DNA of 64,000 bases from Sedimentisphaera sp050251615 (GCA_050251615.1 JBFWMM010000001.1:99016-163015); one strand, 5' to 3'. Numbered from the stretch's first letter, positions 8,086 to 17,527 are shown. The notes: generated by a model not told the origin, from the sequence alone. Program-made: numbers and translations.

Positions 8086-9237
8086 ATGACCTGTATCAAG
8101 ATGCTTATCATAAACTACGAGTACCCTCCGCTCGGCGGCGGGGCGGGGATTGCCTGCCGCAACCTTCTGCGCTCGCTTGCGGAGCGCGGCGATATTTCGG
8201 TTGACCTGCTCACAAGCGACGCAGGCAAAGGAGTGGGCGTGGAAAGGCTCGCCGACAACATAACAATCCACCGCGTTGGCATCAAAAAGCGCGATCTGCA
8301 CCGCTGGCGCAAAAACGAAGTGATAGAATGGCTCTTCAAGGCAGGCTTCTATCACAAACGTCTGCTCAAAGAAAACCGCTACGATCTCACGCACTGCTTC
8401 TTTGCATTCCCCTCGGGCTTCCCTGCATGGATGGCGCGCTCAAAACAGCCGTACATCGTTTCACTGCGCGGTTCGGATGTGCCCGGCTACAACGACAAGC
8501 TCGGGCTCGATTATTATCTTCTTTCTCCGCTGTTTCGTTCAATCTGGAGTTCGGCGCAGGCGGTAGTTGCCAACAGCAGAGGTCTTCGAAGCCTTGCGGG
8601 GAACTTCTTCGATGTAAGCCGAATATCTGTAATCCCCAACGGCGTGGATAGAGAGACGTTTGCGTATTCGCGGAGAGAAATTGCCGCAGATAAGCTCAAC
8701 ATCCTTATGGTAGTCCGGTTTGTGTATCGCAAGCGGGTTGACCTTGCGATAGAAGCTGTTGCACTGCTTCGTGAAAGGGGCATCGCGGCAACGCTGAATC
8801 TTGTCGGCAGCGGCGAGCTTGAGCAACAGCTTCGTGGGCTGGTGCGCGGGAAAAATGCCGGTGAATTTGTGAATTTCCTCGGCGCGATAGAGCATCGCAA
8901 CCTTCCTGAAATATATCGCTCAAACGACATATACCTGATGTGCAGCGAGAGCGAGGGGATGAGCAACTCCCTTCTCGAGGCAATATCGACGGGTATGCCG
9001 GTCGTGTCGAGTGCGTGCGAGGGCAGCGATGAACTTGTTCGCGGCAACGGGATTGTCGTTCCACGGCAGGAAGCGGCTTTGTTTGCCGGTTCTCTGGCTC
9101 GATTTATTGAGGAGCCGTTTTTGTTTGCGCAGTGCAGCAGGGCCGCTGATGAACTGGCGGGCGCTTATTCGACCGCTGCCAACGCGAACAGTTATTTAGA
9201 GCTGTACCGCGAAATCCTCGCCGCTGTTGCACACTGA
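8086..9237 (+). CDS. GT4-type glycosyltransferase
   Basis: From the ATG at 8086 this 383-residue protein has the GT-B architecture of family 4: N-terminal 'INYEYPPLGGGAGIACRNL', a central 'VISVIPNGVDRETF'-like linker (seen as 'ISVIPNGVD') and the C-terminal donor-binding E-x7-E motif in 'CSESEGMSNSLLEAIS'. Enzymes of this type transfer a sugar from a nucleotide donor with retention, commonly in surface polysaccharide synthesis. Neither donor nor acceptor can be read from the sequence. An ATG at 8101 is an equally good start. The gene stands alone; both neighbours are unrelated. Confidence 0.9.
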   Translation: MTCIKMLIINYEYPPLGGGAGIACRNLLRSLAERGDISVDLLTSDAGKGVGVERLADNITIHRVGIKKRDLHRWRKNEVIEWLFKAGFYHKRLLKENRYDLTHCFFAFPSGFPAWMARSKQPYIVSLRGSDVPGYNDKLGLDYYLLSPLFRSIWSSAQAVVANSRGLRSLAGNFFDVSRISVIPNGVDRETFAYSRREIAADKLNILMVVRFVYRKRVDLAIEAVALLRERGIAATLNLVGSGELEQQLRGLVRGKNAGEFVNFLGAIEHRNLPEIYRSNDIYLMCSESEGMSNSLLEAISTGMPVVSSACEGSDELVRGNGIVVPRQEAALFAGSLARFIEEPFLFAQCSRAADELAGAYSTAANANSYLELYREILAAVAH

Positions 9238-9421
9238 GGAGGCACCGAGGTTGTTTTTAACCGCAAGGCATCGCGTACCTTTTGCATTTTTTGGGGTTAC
9301 GGCTCGACGGTCTGTGTGGCTTTGAAGTTTATAGTGCTTTAAGCTGTAAGCGGGCAAAGCGCGGTTGAAAAAAACTGAAAAAACGATAAACTCTTCGTTT
9401 TGAAAAGAAAGGCATTTGATA

Positions 9422-10732
9422 ATGGAAGTCAACTATTTTAATGAGGCTGTTGAAACAGCGTCCAGGGAGCAGATACAGAGCATACAGCTCGAACGCCTGA
9501 AGGAAATGGTGGCCTGCGGTTTCAAGTCGGAATACTACAAAAAGAAACTTGCACATATCGGCCTCGAAAGCGCCGAAGACATCAAATCCCTTGACGATCT
9601 CCGCCGGATACCTTTCTCCTCAAAGGACGACCTCCGCCTGAATTATCCCTGCGGCTTTCTCGCAACAGATTTCGAGAATGTAGTCCGCATTCATTCATCC
9701 AGCGGTACAACGGGTACGCCGACAGTTATCTACCTTTCTCAGCAAGACCTCAATATATGGGCAGACTACGTAGCAAGGAGCCTCGTAGCCGTCGGTTGCA
9801 CCAGGAAAGACGTGTTTCAGAATATGATGAGCTACGGGCTCTTTACCGGCGGCCTCGGCTTCCATTACGGTGCCGAACGCGTCGGGATGGCCGTGCTTCC
9901 GATTGGCGGTGGCAATACAACCAGGCAAATCCGCTATATGCAGGATTTCAAAACCACAACACTCCATATTACGCCCAGCTATCTGCTCCATATCGACGCC
10001 AGGCTTAAAGAAATCGGACTCGATGTGTCCGACCTCTACCTCAAGAGAGCGATAATCGGCGCCGAGCCGCACAGCGAGCAGACAAGGCGCAAGCTTGAAG
10101 AACTTTACGGTATCCCATGCTACAATTCCTACGGTCTCAGTGAGATGAATGGCCCGGGCGTTGCCTTTGAATGTGTTTACAGAACGGGCATGCATATCTG
10201 GGAAGACGGCTTCATCGCCGAGGTGATAAACCCTGAGACGGGGGAAGTGTTGCCGGATGGTGAAAAGGGTGAGCTCGTCTTAACCTGCCTCACGCGAACA
10301 GCGATGCCGCTTTTCAGGTATAGAACAAGAGACCTTACACACATTTACAGTGAGGAGTGCGAATGCGGCCGCACGCACAGAAAAATATCGCGCATAACCG
10401 GCCGTACCGATGATATGATGATTATCAACGGCGTAAACGTGTTCCCGTCGCAGATCGAAGAAGTGATAATGAACATACCGGAAGTGGGCACGAATTATCA
10501 GATCCTGCTCACAAAGGCTGGCGCGATTGATAAGCTTACTGTACGCGTGGAGATATACTCCAAGATGTTCAGCGGCGATGCTGCCCAGCTCGACAAGCTC
10601 AATCGCAGAATTGCCGATGAGCTCAAGGCGTCCATATACATCAAGCCGGCAGTGCAGTTGCACGAGCCGGGTGTCCTGCCTACGTTTGAAGGCAAGGGCG
10701 TAAGGGTTATTGACGAGCGCGGCGAAATTTGA
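9422..10732 (+). CDS. Phenylacetate-CoA ligase-like adenylate-forming enzyme
   Basis: The 436-residue protein has the AMP-binding loop 'HSSSGTTGTPTVIY', the 'YGLSEMNGPGVAFEC' region and the C-terminal 'GRTDDMMIINGVNVFPSQIEE' hinge of the PaaK family, which activates aryl acids as CoA thioesters via an acyl-adenylate. The ATG at 9422 is preceded by AAAGG at normal spacing; a TTG at 9416 is a worse choice. A two-ACT-domain gene follows directly, a pairing common in anaerobes, where such ligases may recycle aryl acids such as indoleacetate or phenylacetate from amino-acid metabolism. No phenylacetate degradation genes are nearby. Confidence 0.93.
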   Translation: MEVNYFNEAVETASREQIQSIQLERLKEMVACGFKSEYYKKKLAHIGLESAEDIKSLDDLRRIPFSSKDDLRLNYPCGFLATDFENVVRIHSSSGTTGTPTVIYLSQQDLNIWADYVARSLVAVGCTRKDVFQNMMSYGLFTGGLGFHYGAERVGMAVLPIGGGNTTRQIRYMQDFKTTTLHITPSYLLHIDARLKEIGLDVSDLYLKRAIIGAEPHSEQTRRKLEELYGIPCYNSYGLSEMNGPGVAFECVYRTGMHIWEDGFIAEVINPETGEVLPDGEKGELVLTCLTRTAMPLFRYRTRDLTHIYSEECECGRTHRKISRITGRTDDMMIINGVNVFPSQIEEVIMNIPEVGTNYQILLTKAGAIDKLTVRVEIYSKMFSGDAAQLDKLNRRIADELKASIYIKPAVQLHEPGVLPTFEGKGVRVIDERGEI

Positions 10733-10756
10733 CCCGCAGAGAAACGAGAGGCTATT

Positions 10757-11191
10757 ATGATTAAACAATTGAATGTGTTTGTGGAAAACAGGCCGGGTCG
10801 CGTGCGTAGCGTAACCGACATTATGGCAACCAACAATATAAACATCAGTGCTTTTACCATACAGGACCGCGGCGATTACGGCCTGATGAAAATGATTGTC
10901 GATAAGGCGGAAGATGCCAGGCTTGTGCTTTCGGAGATGGGTTTTGCCTGCGCGCTGAAAGATATTGTAGCGGTCTGCATTCCTGACAAGCCCGGCAATC
11001 TGCATAAACTCACGACAATTATGTACGATAACAATGTAAATATAGCTGATGTGTTCGGCTTCGTGATTGCCCCGAGCCGCACGGGCGTATGTTGTCTGGA
11101 AATTCACGACACAATCAAAAAAAGTGCGATTGAGAAGCTTGAGAGTGAAGGTTTCAAGCTCTTAGACAACTCAGACCTGACTGAACTCTGA
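10757..11191 (+). CDS. Tandem ACT-domain protein
   Basis: This 144-residue protein consists of two ACT domains (about residues 1-70 and 72-140; 'VFVENRPGRVRSVTDIM' and 'VCIPDKPGNLHKLTTIM' begin the two domains). ACT domains bind amino acids and regulate linked enzymes. Standing 24 bp after a PaaK-type ligase, it is the usual partner gene and probably senses an aromatic amino acid or its derivative; this role is inferred from context. Confidence 0.9.
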   Translation: MIKQLNVFVENRPGRVRSVTDIMATNNINISAFTIQDRGDYGLMKMIVDKAEDARLVLSEMGFACALKDIVAVCIPDKPGNLHKLTTIMYDNNVNIADVFGFVIAPSRTGVCCLEIHDTIKKSAIEKLESEGFKLLDNSDLTEL

Positions 11192-11208
11192 ACGTAGAAA
11201 GATACTTG

Positions 11209-12417
11209 ATGAAACTTAGCAGCATTCCTGACATATTGGAAGACTTGAAACAGGGCAAGATGATTGTCCTTGTCGATGATGAGCATAGAGAAAACGAAGG
11301 CGATCTCGTATGCGCCGCGGAGCTGACCACCGCGCAGCACGTTAACTTTATGGTTACTTACGGCAGGGGACTTGTCTGTGTGCCTTTGGAGGCGGATACC
11401 TGTGAGCGGCTTTCTCTGCACCCTCAGACGCCTGTAAACACGGCTCAGCTTGCCACGGCTTTTACTGTAAGCGTGGATGCGGCCGAAGGGATTACGACGG
11501 GCGTCAGTGCGGAAGACCGTGCAAAGACGATTCGTCTTCTCGCCGCAGATACCACAGAATCCTACGACCTTGCACGTCCGGGTCATATTTTCCCTCTACG
11601 GGCCCGTGATGGCGGCGTTCTTACGCGCGAAGGGCAGACGGAAGGCTCCATAGACCTTATGAAACTTGCCGGCCTGAAGCCCGCAGGCGTTATCTGCGAG
11701 ATAATGAACGACGACGGCACAATGATGAGAATGCCGGATCTGGAAAAGTACTGTGCACATTTCGGGCTCAAGATGACTTCCATAGAGAAGATTATCGAGT
11801 ATCGAATGCTCCGCGAAATACAGGTGCGCAGGATACAGAAGGTGTCCATGCCGACCGATTTCGGCCATTTCGACCTCATTGGATACGAAAGCCCTGAGAC
11901 GAATGAACCGCATCTGGCGCTTGTTAAAGGTGATATTTCCGGCGATGACCCTGTGCTGGTGCGCATGCATTCCGAATGCCTGACAGGCGACCTTTTCCAC
12001 TCTCAGAGATGTGAGTGCGGCAAGCAGCTTGAAGCATCAATGAAGATGATAGAGAAGGAAGGGCGCGGTCTGCTCGTCTATCTGAGGCAGGAGGGGCGCG
12101 GTATCGGCCTGGCAAATAAGCTCAAGGCGTACAAGCTCCAGGAAGACGGCTCGGATACCTATGATGCCAATGTGGCGCTGGGGTTTGCGCCGGATAAGCG
12201 AGATTATGGCATCGGTGCGCAGATTCTGCGCGACCTTGGCGTAACGAGGGTGCGGATTCTAACCAACAACCCGAAGAAGGTCGAGCGGTTGCGTGCATAC
12301 GGCATTGAGGTTGTCGAGCAGCTCCCGATCGAGATGGAGACTTGTGAACATAACATAAACTATATGCGTACAAAAAAACACAGGTTCGGTCATCTCTTGA
12401 AAAGTGAGGATTTATAA
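11209..12417 (+). CDS. ribBA: Bifunctional 3,4-DHBP synthase / GTP cyclohydrolase II
   Basis: This enzyme supplies both riboflavin precursors. The N-terminal RibB domain (about residues 1-200) has 'VDDEHRENEGDLVCAAE' and 'RPGHIFPLRA'; the C-terminal RibA domain has the zinc cysteines in 'CLTGDLFHSQRCEC' and the arginine finger region 'RQEGRGIGLANK', then 'LTNNPKK'. The ATG at 11209 is chosen over a TTG three bases upstream. No FMN riboswitch or other rib genes are seen. It lies 17 bp after the ACT gene and one base before the lipoprotein gene, so all may be one transcript. Confidence 0.96.
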   Translation: MKLSSIPDILEDLKQGKMIVLVDDEHRENEGDLVCAAELTTAQHVNFMVTYGRGLVCVPLEADTCERLSLHPQTPVNTAQLATAFTVSVDAAEGITTGVSAEDRAKTIRLLAADTTESYDLARPGHIFPLRARDGGVLTREGQTEGSIDLMKLAGLKPAGVICEIMNDDGTMMRMPDLEKYCAHFGLKMTSIEKIIEYRMLREIQVRRIQKVSMPTDFGHFDLIGYESPETNEPHLALVKGDISGDDPVLVRMHSECLTGDLFHSQRCECGKQLEASMKMIEKEGRGLLVYLRQEGRGIGLANKLKAYKLQEDGSDTYDANVALGFAPDKRDYGIGAQILRDLGVTRVRILTNNPKKVERLRAYGIEVVEQLPIEMETCEHNINYMRTKKHRFGHLLKSEDL

Positions 12418-12418
12418 T

Positions 12419-12919
12419 TTGAAAACACTGTCAGCTTTGCTTGCTCTTGTTTTTGCAGTCTCCGGTTGCGGTGGCCCCGCTGTGTCTTCAGGCTCCGTGC
12501 GCAACGTCCGGTTTGAGGGCTTCGCACCCGCAGGCATATATATAAGCCCGCTTACGAAGGTTGAGGCTGTTTCCGGCGGCTACAACGTGCGTATGTATGT
12601 CGAGCTGACCGATTCGTACAAGTCGAGAATCAAGTACCCGGGTCGTATGCGTGTTGAGCTGTTTGATAAGAAGCCTCAATCTGCCGCAGGACGTGGGGAG
12701 CGGATTTATATGTGGGACGAGCTCGACCTCACAAGACCCTCAGAGAATAATAAGCTCTGGCGCGATTCGCTTCGTTCATACGAGCTGAATCTGCTCGTTC
12801 CCGCCGATCGCGTAACGCCGGGCGAACACATCACTGAAGTTTCGTTGATCTCAAATGCGGGCATCATAAGCAACAGTATTGTTTTGAATTTCGGGCAAAG
12901 TGAACAGCCTGCCGGATGA
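12419..12919 (+). CDS. Putative lipoprotein, unknown function
   Basis: I read the start as TTG at 12419, because GAGGA (12405-12409) is at normal spacing and the product then begins with a clean lipoprotein signal, 'MKTLSALLALVFAVSGCGG', with a V-S-G-C lipobox. The mature part (about 150 residues) resembles a secreted beta-rich domain but matches no family I recognise. It starts one base after ribBA stops and its 3' end overlaps the sigma-factor gene by 20 bp, suggesting translational coupling with that gene. Confidence 0.7.
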   Translation: MKTLSALLALVFAVSGCGGPAVSSGSVRNVRFEGFAPAGIYISPLTKVEAVSGGYNVRMYVELTDSYKSRIKYPGRMRVELFDKKPQSAAGRGERIYMWDELDLTRPSENNKLWRDSLRSYELNLLVPADRVTPGEHITEVSLISNAGIISNSIVLNFGQSEQPAG

Positions 12920-13478
12920 ACAGCTTTTGAAGCTTTACCGCTCAGGCGATTCCTCAGCGCTCGGCGTTCTGCTTGAGCGCTACCAGTCCAGGCTCTACAA
13001 CTCCATACTCAGGATTTGCAAAAATCATGATGACGCCATGGAACTTTCCGCCGATGCGTTTGTCAAAGCTATTGAGAACGTTGAAAGGTTCGAGCAGGCC
13101 AGTGGGTTTTACACATGGCTGTTCAGGATCGGCGTAAACGGTGCGCTTAATTTTGTGCGCAGGAAAAGCCGTTTCAAGTTTTTTTCCTTTGACGGCTTCA
13201 CTGATGCGGAGCAGAGCGGGGTGTATGAGCCCGGCTCCGCAGCTCCCGGCCCTGCAGAGGATATCGAGCGCAAGGAGCGTGAAACGCTCCTGACCGAAGC
13301 ACTCGGCAGGCTTGAGCCCAATCACAGGACTGTCATTGTTCTCCGCGATATTGAGCAAATGAGTTACGAAGAAATTGCGGCAGTGCTTTCCATAAGCCTC
13401 GGGACGGTTAAAAGCCGTCTGTTCAGGGCGAGGGAGGCGCTGAGGAATGAGTTGCGGGACTATTATGAAAATGACTGA
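12900..13478 (+). CDS. ECF-type RNA polymerase sigma factor
   Basis: This 192-residue protein has region 2 ('QSRLYNSILRICKNHDDAMELSADAF', split here as residues about 24-49) and region 4 ('MSYEEIAAVLSISLGTVKSR') separated by a low-complexity linker, the layout of extracytoplasmic-function sigma factors. The GTG start at 12900 lies inside the lipoprotein gene. The next gene overlaps its end by 14 bp and encodes a membrane protein that looks like its anti-sigma factor. The regulon is unknown; the linked lipoprotein could be part of the signal. Confidence 0.92.
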   Translation: MNSLPDEQLLKLYRSGDSSALGVLLERYQSRLYNSILRICKNHDDAMELSADAFVKAIENVERFEQASGFYTWLFRIGVNGALNFVRRKSRFKFFSFDGFTDAEQSGVYEPGSAAPGPAEDIERKERETLLTEALGRLEPNHRTVIVLRDIEQMSYEEIAAVLSISLGTVKSRLFRAREALRNELRDYYEND

Positions 13479-14397
13479 CAAGAACATAGAGCAGATTGTT
13501 GAGTATGTTGACGGTTGCGCGAGCGCCGAGAAAACTGCTCAGATCGAGGAGATGATGCGTTGCGATGAGGCTCTCGCCGTCACGGTGCGAAGGCATTCCG
13601 AGCTTAAAGAGATGCTTACATCTCTTCCTGTTCAGAGCTGCGGTTCGGAGCTCGGCGATAAAGTTCGTGCCAGGCTCCACTCCCGCGGGCGCAACTTCCG
13701 GCGCATGAACAAACTTCATCGCTTTGCGGCCGGTCTTATTCTCGCGGCTTGCTTGGGCGCGGTTGTTTCAATGGTTTATTTCGACGGTAGCCCCGAAGAG
13801 AAGACCCCCGTTCTCGCTATGGTTGCCGAGGTGCAGCCCGTTCAATTTGACACTTACCGCCAGACCGAAGCGGCTCCTGTGAAAAAGGCTGTTATTATGG
13901 CTCCGCGGCGGGAGAGAGATGTGGCGATGAGGTCGGTTGTGATTTCGGTGAAGGTGGAAGACAGAGCTACCGCGGAAAAACGCCTCACCCAGGCGCTGTA
14001 TAATCATTCACTGCTCGGTTCTCTGACTCTCACACGAAATGAGACGAGTTCCGGTTATCATTTCCCTGTCAGCGGTTCGTCGCTTGCCTCTCTTGCGCGA
14101 GAGATTTCCCCAATTCTTACAGGCAACGACAATCACATCACAATAACCGATTATTCCAACGCGTGCAACTTCGAGCTTGACAACATCAAGGGCGACCAGA
14201 TCGTAAGCGTTTTCACAGCCAATAAACGTGGCGACACAGCGCTTGCTCTCGCGGCGGCTCAGGTTGAGAATTCCATCGCTGCCGGCCTTACGCCCGAGGA
14301 GCTTGCAATAACGCAGCCCGTTCTTGCCGCAACACCCTGCGAACCCGCCGATAATTTCGGCACCGTGAGCGTTTTTATCGAAATCAGCTCTCAGTAG
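13465..14397 (+). CDS. Putative membrane anti-sigma factor
   Basis: The protein (310 residues from the ATG at 13465; starts at 13447 and 13471 are possible) has an N-terminal cytoplasmic segment ('IVEYVDGCASAEKTAQIEEM') like the sigma-binding region of zinc-less anti-sigma factors, one transmembrane helix ('FAAGLILAACLGAVVSMVYF') and a ~200-residue exported domain with two cysteines. Overlap with the ECF sigma gene supports its role as that factor's membrane-bound antagonist. The exported domain resembles no sensor I can name. Confidence 0.75.
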   Translation: MKMTDKNIEQIVEYVDGCASAEKTAQIEEMMRCDEALAVTVRRHSELKEMLTSLPVQSCGSELGDKVRARLHSRGRNFRRMNKLHRFAAGLILAACLGAVVSMVYFDGSPEEKTPVLAMVAEVQPVQFDTYRQTEAAPVKKAVIMAPRRERDVAMRSVVISVKVEDRATAEKRLTQALYNHSLLGSLTLTRNETSSGYHFPVSGSSLASLAREISPILTGNDNHITITDYSNACNFELDNIKGDQIVSVFTANKRGDTALALAAAQVENSIAAGLTPEELAITQPVLAATPCEPADNFGTVSVFIEISSQ

Positions 14398-14549
14398 TCC
14401 TCATTCAGGACGCCTGATTTCTCCTGCATCGGCCTGCATTTGCGCAGGCGGTTATTCCTCGCCACCATTCTATACGGCTCCGCTTACTTACGCGCGCAGC
14501 TTGGATTGTCGGTTTGGCTTCTCTTGTATTACGCCTCAAAGCAAAAACG

Positions 14550-14585
14550 AAAAAAGCCGACGGCTGTTAAACCATCGGCTTTTAA
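14550..14585. terminator. Bidirectional terminator downstream of rplU
   Basis: AGCCGACGG pairs with CCATCGGCT (one wobble) with A runs on one side and T runs on the other, so it can act for rplU on the minus strand and for the sigma/anti-sigma transcript on the plus strand. Confidence 0.75.
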
Positions 14586-14605
14586 TTTCTGTTCCGTATG
14601 ACAGG

Positions 14606-14962
14606 TTATGCTTCGATGCTGTCAATGACAACCTGAAGGTATTTCTGCCTGTGGCCGACTCTCTTGCGGCTGTTTTTGCGCTTGCGGAAAAATGCGGGGA
14701 AAACCTTCCTGCCTTTAAATACGGCAGTCTTATCGGCTTCGCCCTCTTCGTTTGTTGTCTCGAAGATCTTAACCTTCGCGGTTATCTTCGCGCCATCGAT
14801 GTAAGGCTTGCCAACCTTGACTTCCTGTCCATCGCTGACTAAAAGCACTTTGTCCATCTCTACAACTTCAACGCCGTCTGCGAGGTCAACGAGTTCAATG
14901 TTAATCACGTCGCCCTGAGACACCTTATATTGCTTTCCACCCTGTTCAACTATAGCGTACAT
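14606..14962 (-). CDS. rplU: Large ribosomal subunit protein bL21
   Basis: bL21 binds 23S rRNA. The 118-residue protein starts 'MYAIVEQGGKQYKVSQGD' and contains 'FRKRKNSRKRVGHRQKY', the usual C-terminal rRNA-binding signature, followed by a short extension ending 'VVIDSIEA'. In most bacteria rpmA is directly downstream of rplU; here rpmA is about 20 kb away on the other strand and rplU is monocistronic. Confidence 0.96.
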   Translation of the reverse strand: MYAIVEQGGKQYKVSQGDVINIELVDLADGVEVVEMDKVLLVSDGQEVKVGKPYIDGAKITAKVKIFETTNEEGEADKTAVFKGRKVFPAFFRKRKNSRKRVGHRQKYLQVVIDSIEA

Positions 14963-15234
14963 ATTTGTTATCTCACCTTTTTTTCAAGTTAGTAATAGAA
15001 CGCCGTATGATATGGATTTTGAGTCTGCTGTAAAGCCAAAACTTGCAAAAATCAGCTTCTTGCAGGCATTTTACTTCTCTTTTGCGCCGCAGATCGCGTT
15101 TTCAGTTGCCCGCGGCCGAAATTTCCGTATTCGCGGCGAAGCTCAGCCGGCATTCGCAATATCGGCAGCGATACAACCATCTCCGGCTGCGTTGTGATTA
15201 GCGGATTGTCGCATTTGCCGTGCGGTATGTAACG

Positions 15235-16218
15235 TTACAACTGCTTCTTCAGCTCAGCGAGAAGTTTTTCCTTCGCCTCATTCATCGGGCAGGTAAGTGT
15301 AACGCCCGCTGCGAGGTCGTGCCCGCCGCCTCCAAGTGCTTCGGCTATCTCGCGCACGATTACAGGCCCTTCGCTGCGCAGCGAGCATCGGATTTCGCCG
15401 CCTTGCCGTTCGGTGAGCATCATCGCGACCTTTATCCCTGTCAGAGCCTGCAATTTATTCACGAGTCCTTCGGTATCTGTGCCGCGAGCTCCGGTATCGG
15501 TGAAGTCGGAGTAATTCAGGCAACCGACAACTGTACTGTCAAAATAAATCTCTGCCGAATCGAGCAGGCGGCCGGAGAGTTTGAGCTTGGCAAAGCTGTC
15601 CTGCTCATATATCCGCTTGTAAACCTCTCGCGTATCCACGCCCATAGCTACCAGCACCCCCGCGATTTTGTACGCATCTTTCAAACGGCTGCCGTAGCGG
15701 AACCAGCCGGTGTCTGTGGCGATGGAAGCGAACAGGGCGGTTGCGATGGAGATGTCAAATTCGGCATCGATGGATTTAAGAAAGCGGAACAGTATTATTC
15801 CCGTAGCTGCGGCGGTTTTGTCTATTACGCGCACATCGCCGAAGTTGCGTTGGGTGTTGTGGTGGTCGAACACGATACACTTCCTTCCCTCGAAGAGCGG
15901 CTCAAGCCCATCGGTTCTGTCAGGGTGGCCGGCGTCTGCGAGTATAATAAGCTCCGCGTTCTTCCACGGAGCGCTCTTGTGAAGCTCAGGGTCGCCATGG
16001 TGCATAACTACAGGCTTATCGCTCTCAAAGAGCATATCAATCCATGGGTCGTAATTCCCCATAACGATGGGCAGCGGCTCCTTGCCGAGTTTACGCAGGG
16101 CGCGGCAGAGAACGCTTATGCTTCCGCAAGCGTCGCCGTCAGGGCGGCTATGCGCGGTTACGATAATAGACTTGGCGTCCTTTATCAGGTTTAATGCTTT
16201 ACTGTATTTTTTTTGCAT
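15235..16218 (-). CDS. DHH-family phosphoesterase, NrnA-like
   Basis: From the ATG at 16218, which has GGGGAA upstream, the protein has 327 residues. It shows the DHH motifs 'SRPDGDACGSISV', 'ILADAGHPDR' and 'VFDHHNTQRNFGD' and the C-terminal DHHA1 glycine loop 'EALGGGGHDLAAG'. Family members (NrnA, bifunctional oligoribonucleases/pAp phosphatases) degrade short RNA or cyclic dinucleotide products. The frame is open for 87 more codons upstream, but these lack a start signal and resemble no family. It diverges from rplM. Confidence 0.9.
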   Translation of the reverse strand: MQKKYSKALNLIKDAKSIIVTAHSRPDGDACGSISVLCRALRKLGKEPLPIVMGNYDPWIDMLFESDKPVVMHHGDPELHKSAPWKNAELIILADAGHPDRTDGLEPLFEGRKCIVFDHHNTQRNFGDVRVIDKTAAATGIILFRFLKSIDAEFDISIATALFASIATDTGWFRYGSRLKDAYKIAGVLVAMGVDTREVYKRIYEQDSFAKLKLSGRLLDSAEIYFDSTVVGCLNYSDFTDTGARGTDTEGLVNKLQALTGIKVAMMLTERQGGEIRCSLRSEGPVIVREIAEALGGGGHDLAAGVTLTCPMNEAKEKLLAELKKQL

Positions 16219-16529
16219 AGATTTAAGTTCCCCGTAAAGTCCTTGCAGTATATAGCGGCGGCTCGTACGGTCAACCAAAATCGATTTTTGATGTGATTTT
16301 TGCGAAAATGAAGCAAATTGCCTTGCAAATAGGGCTCGGCTTGCTAAGATAATCGGTTCGTATAATGGTTTGCCTGCGTAAGGCGTACGCGGTTCGGCAG
16401 CCTCAGGCGAGAGCAACTTATTCCACAGAATTGCTCTAAGCTTGTTGAGCTGTTCCTTTTTAGCCCGTTCAACTATCAAGGCCGCCGCTCGATGCGGGAA
16501 AATTTTTAACTTGTGGAGAAAGCATAATA
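16219..16529. other. Divergent intergenic region between the NrnA-like gene and rplM
   Basis: The region holds a TATAAT at 16361-16366 oriented toward rplM with a poor -35 match, giving a leader of about 155 nt. Within that leader AGAGCAA (16410-16416) pairs with TTGCTCT (16431-16437). This could be a ribosomal-protein leader structure. Confidence 0.4.
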
Positions 16530-16958
16530 ATGAAAAGTTTCATGGCAAAAAAAGGCCAGGTAGAGCAAAAATGGCTCCTGGTTGACGCTACCGACATGGT
16601 ACTCGGTCGTCTGGCGGTATCTGTTGCTACTATCCTTATGGGTAAGCACAAGCCGACATACACCCCCCATGTTGATACGGGCGATTACGTTATTATCGTA
16701 AACGCGGACAAGATCAAAGTTACCGGTAAAAAAGCTGACCAGAAGTTCTACGACTACTACACCCGCTATCCAGGCGGACGTAAGGTTGTGTCGTTCAAGG
16801 AAATGATGGAGAAGAAGCCGGAACAGGTTGTAAGACTGGCAGTAAAGCGCATGCTTCCGAAGACGAAGATGGGCGATGCCATGCTTGGCAAGCTTAAAAT
16901 CTACAGTGGCCCCGAGCACCAGCAGGTTGCTCAGATGCCCGAGAAAATTGAACTGTAA
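16530..16958 (+). CDS. rplM: Large ribosomal subunit protein uL13
   Basis: The 142-residue protein carries the uL13 core 'WLLVDATDMVLGRLAVSVA', 'GDYVIIVNADKIKVTGKK' and 'RMLPKTKMGDAMLGKLKIY'. GGAG precedes the ATG. It is followed by rpsI after 17 bp, the near-universal L13-S9 operon. Confidence 0.98.
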   Translation: MKSFMAKKGQVEQKWLLVDATDMVLGRLAVSVATILMGKHKPTYTPHVDTGDYVIIVNADKIKVTGKKADQKFYDYYTRYPGGRKVVSFKEMMEKKPEQVVRLAVKRMLPKTKMGDAMLGKLKIYSGPEHQQVAQMPEKIEL

Positions 16959-16975
16959 TTGAAGGGTTTAGAAGA

Positions 16976-17461
16976 ATGACAGAAACAACTCAAACCCCGC
17001 TTATCGACCCGGCAGCAGTCGGCATTCAGACAGAAGCAGTTTCCACCGGCCCCAAGGCAACCCCCGACAAGGGCGGTTTTATCTGGGGAGTGGGCAGGCG
17101 CAAAAGCTCAGTAGCACGCGTCCGCATCAAACCCGGCAAAGGCGAGCTTAAAGTCAACGGTAAAGAGCTCAACGAGTACTTCAAGCTTGAGCAGGACCAG
17201 GAGGCGGTTGTCGCTCCCCTGAAGACCTGCAATGTATTGAAGAACTTTGATGTGTTCGTAAACGTTAATGGCGGCGGCACAACCGGCCAGGCAGGCGCTA
17301 CGCTTCTCGGCGTTGCAAGAGCTTTGGTTAACTACGATGAAGCGGGCTTCAGTAAGGAACTGCGCGAGGCAGGTCTGCTTACACGCGACGGCCGCATGAA
17401 AGAGCGTAAGAAACCGGGCCAGAGGGGCGCAAGAAGGAAGTTCCAGTTCTCCAAACGTTAA
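16976..17461 (+). CDS. rpsI: Small ribosomal subunit protein uS9
   Basis: uS9 ends with the conserved basic tail 'RRKFQFSKR' whose last residues contact the P-site tRNA. The protein has 161 residues; the family core begins near 'GVGRRKSSVARVRIKPG' at about residue 39, so there is an N-terminal extension of about 35 residues rich in T, P and A. A strong terminator follows. Confidence 0.97.
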   Translation: MTETTQTPLIDPAAVGIQTEAVSTGPKATPDKGGFIWGVGRRKSSVARVRIKPGKGELKVNGKELNEYFKLEQDQEAVVAPLKTCNVLKNFDVFVNVNGGGTTGQAGATLLGVARALVNYDEAGFSKELREAGLLTRDGRMKERKKPGQRGARRKFQFSKR

Positions 17462-17490
17462 CAGGGTTCCACCTCTCAAACGAGACATAC

Positions 17491-17527
17491 AAAACCGCGC
17501 CGGCATAATATCGGTGCGGTTTTTTTA
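17491..17527 (+). terminator. Intrinsic terminator of the rplM-rpsI operon
   Basis: AACCGCGCCG pairs with CGGTGCGGTT (one wobble) and is followed by seven T. Confidence 0.85.

Noticed and set aside
15220..16194. Long plus-strand frame of 324 codons
   Set aside because: It is antisense to the NrnA-like gene, whose DHH motifs are unmistakable; the product has no family features.
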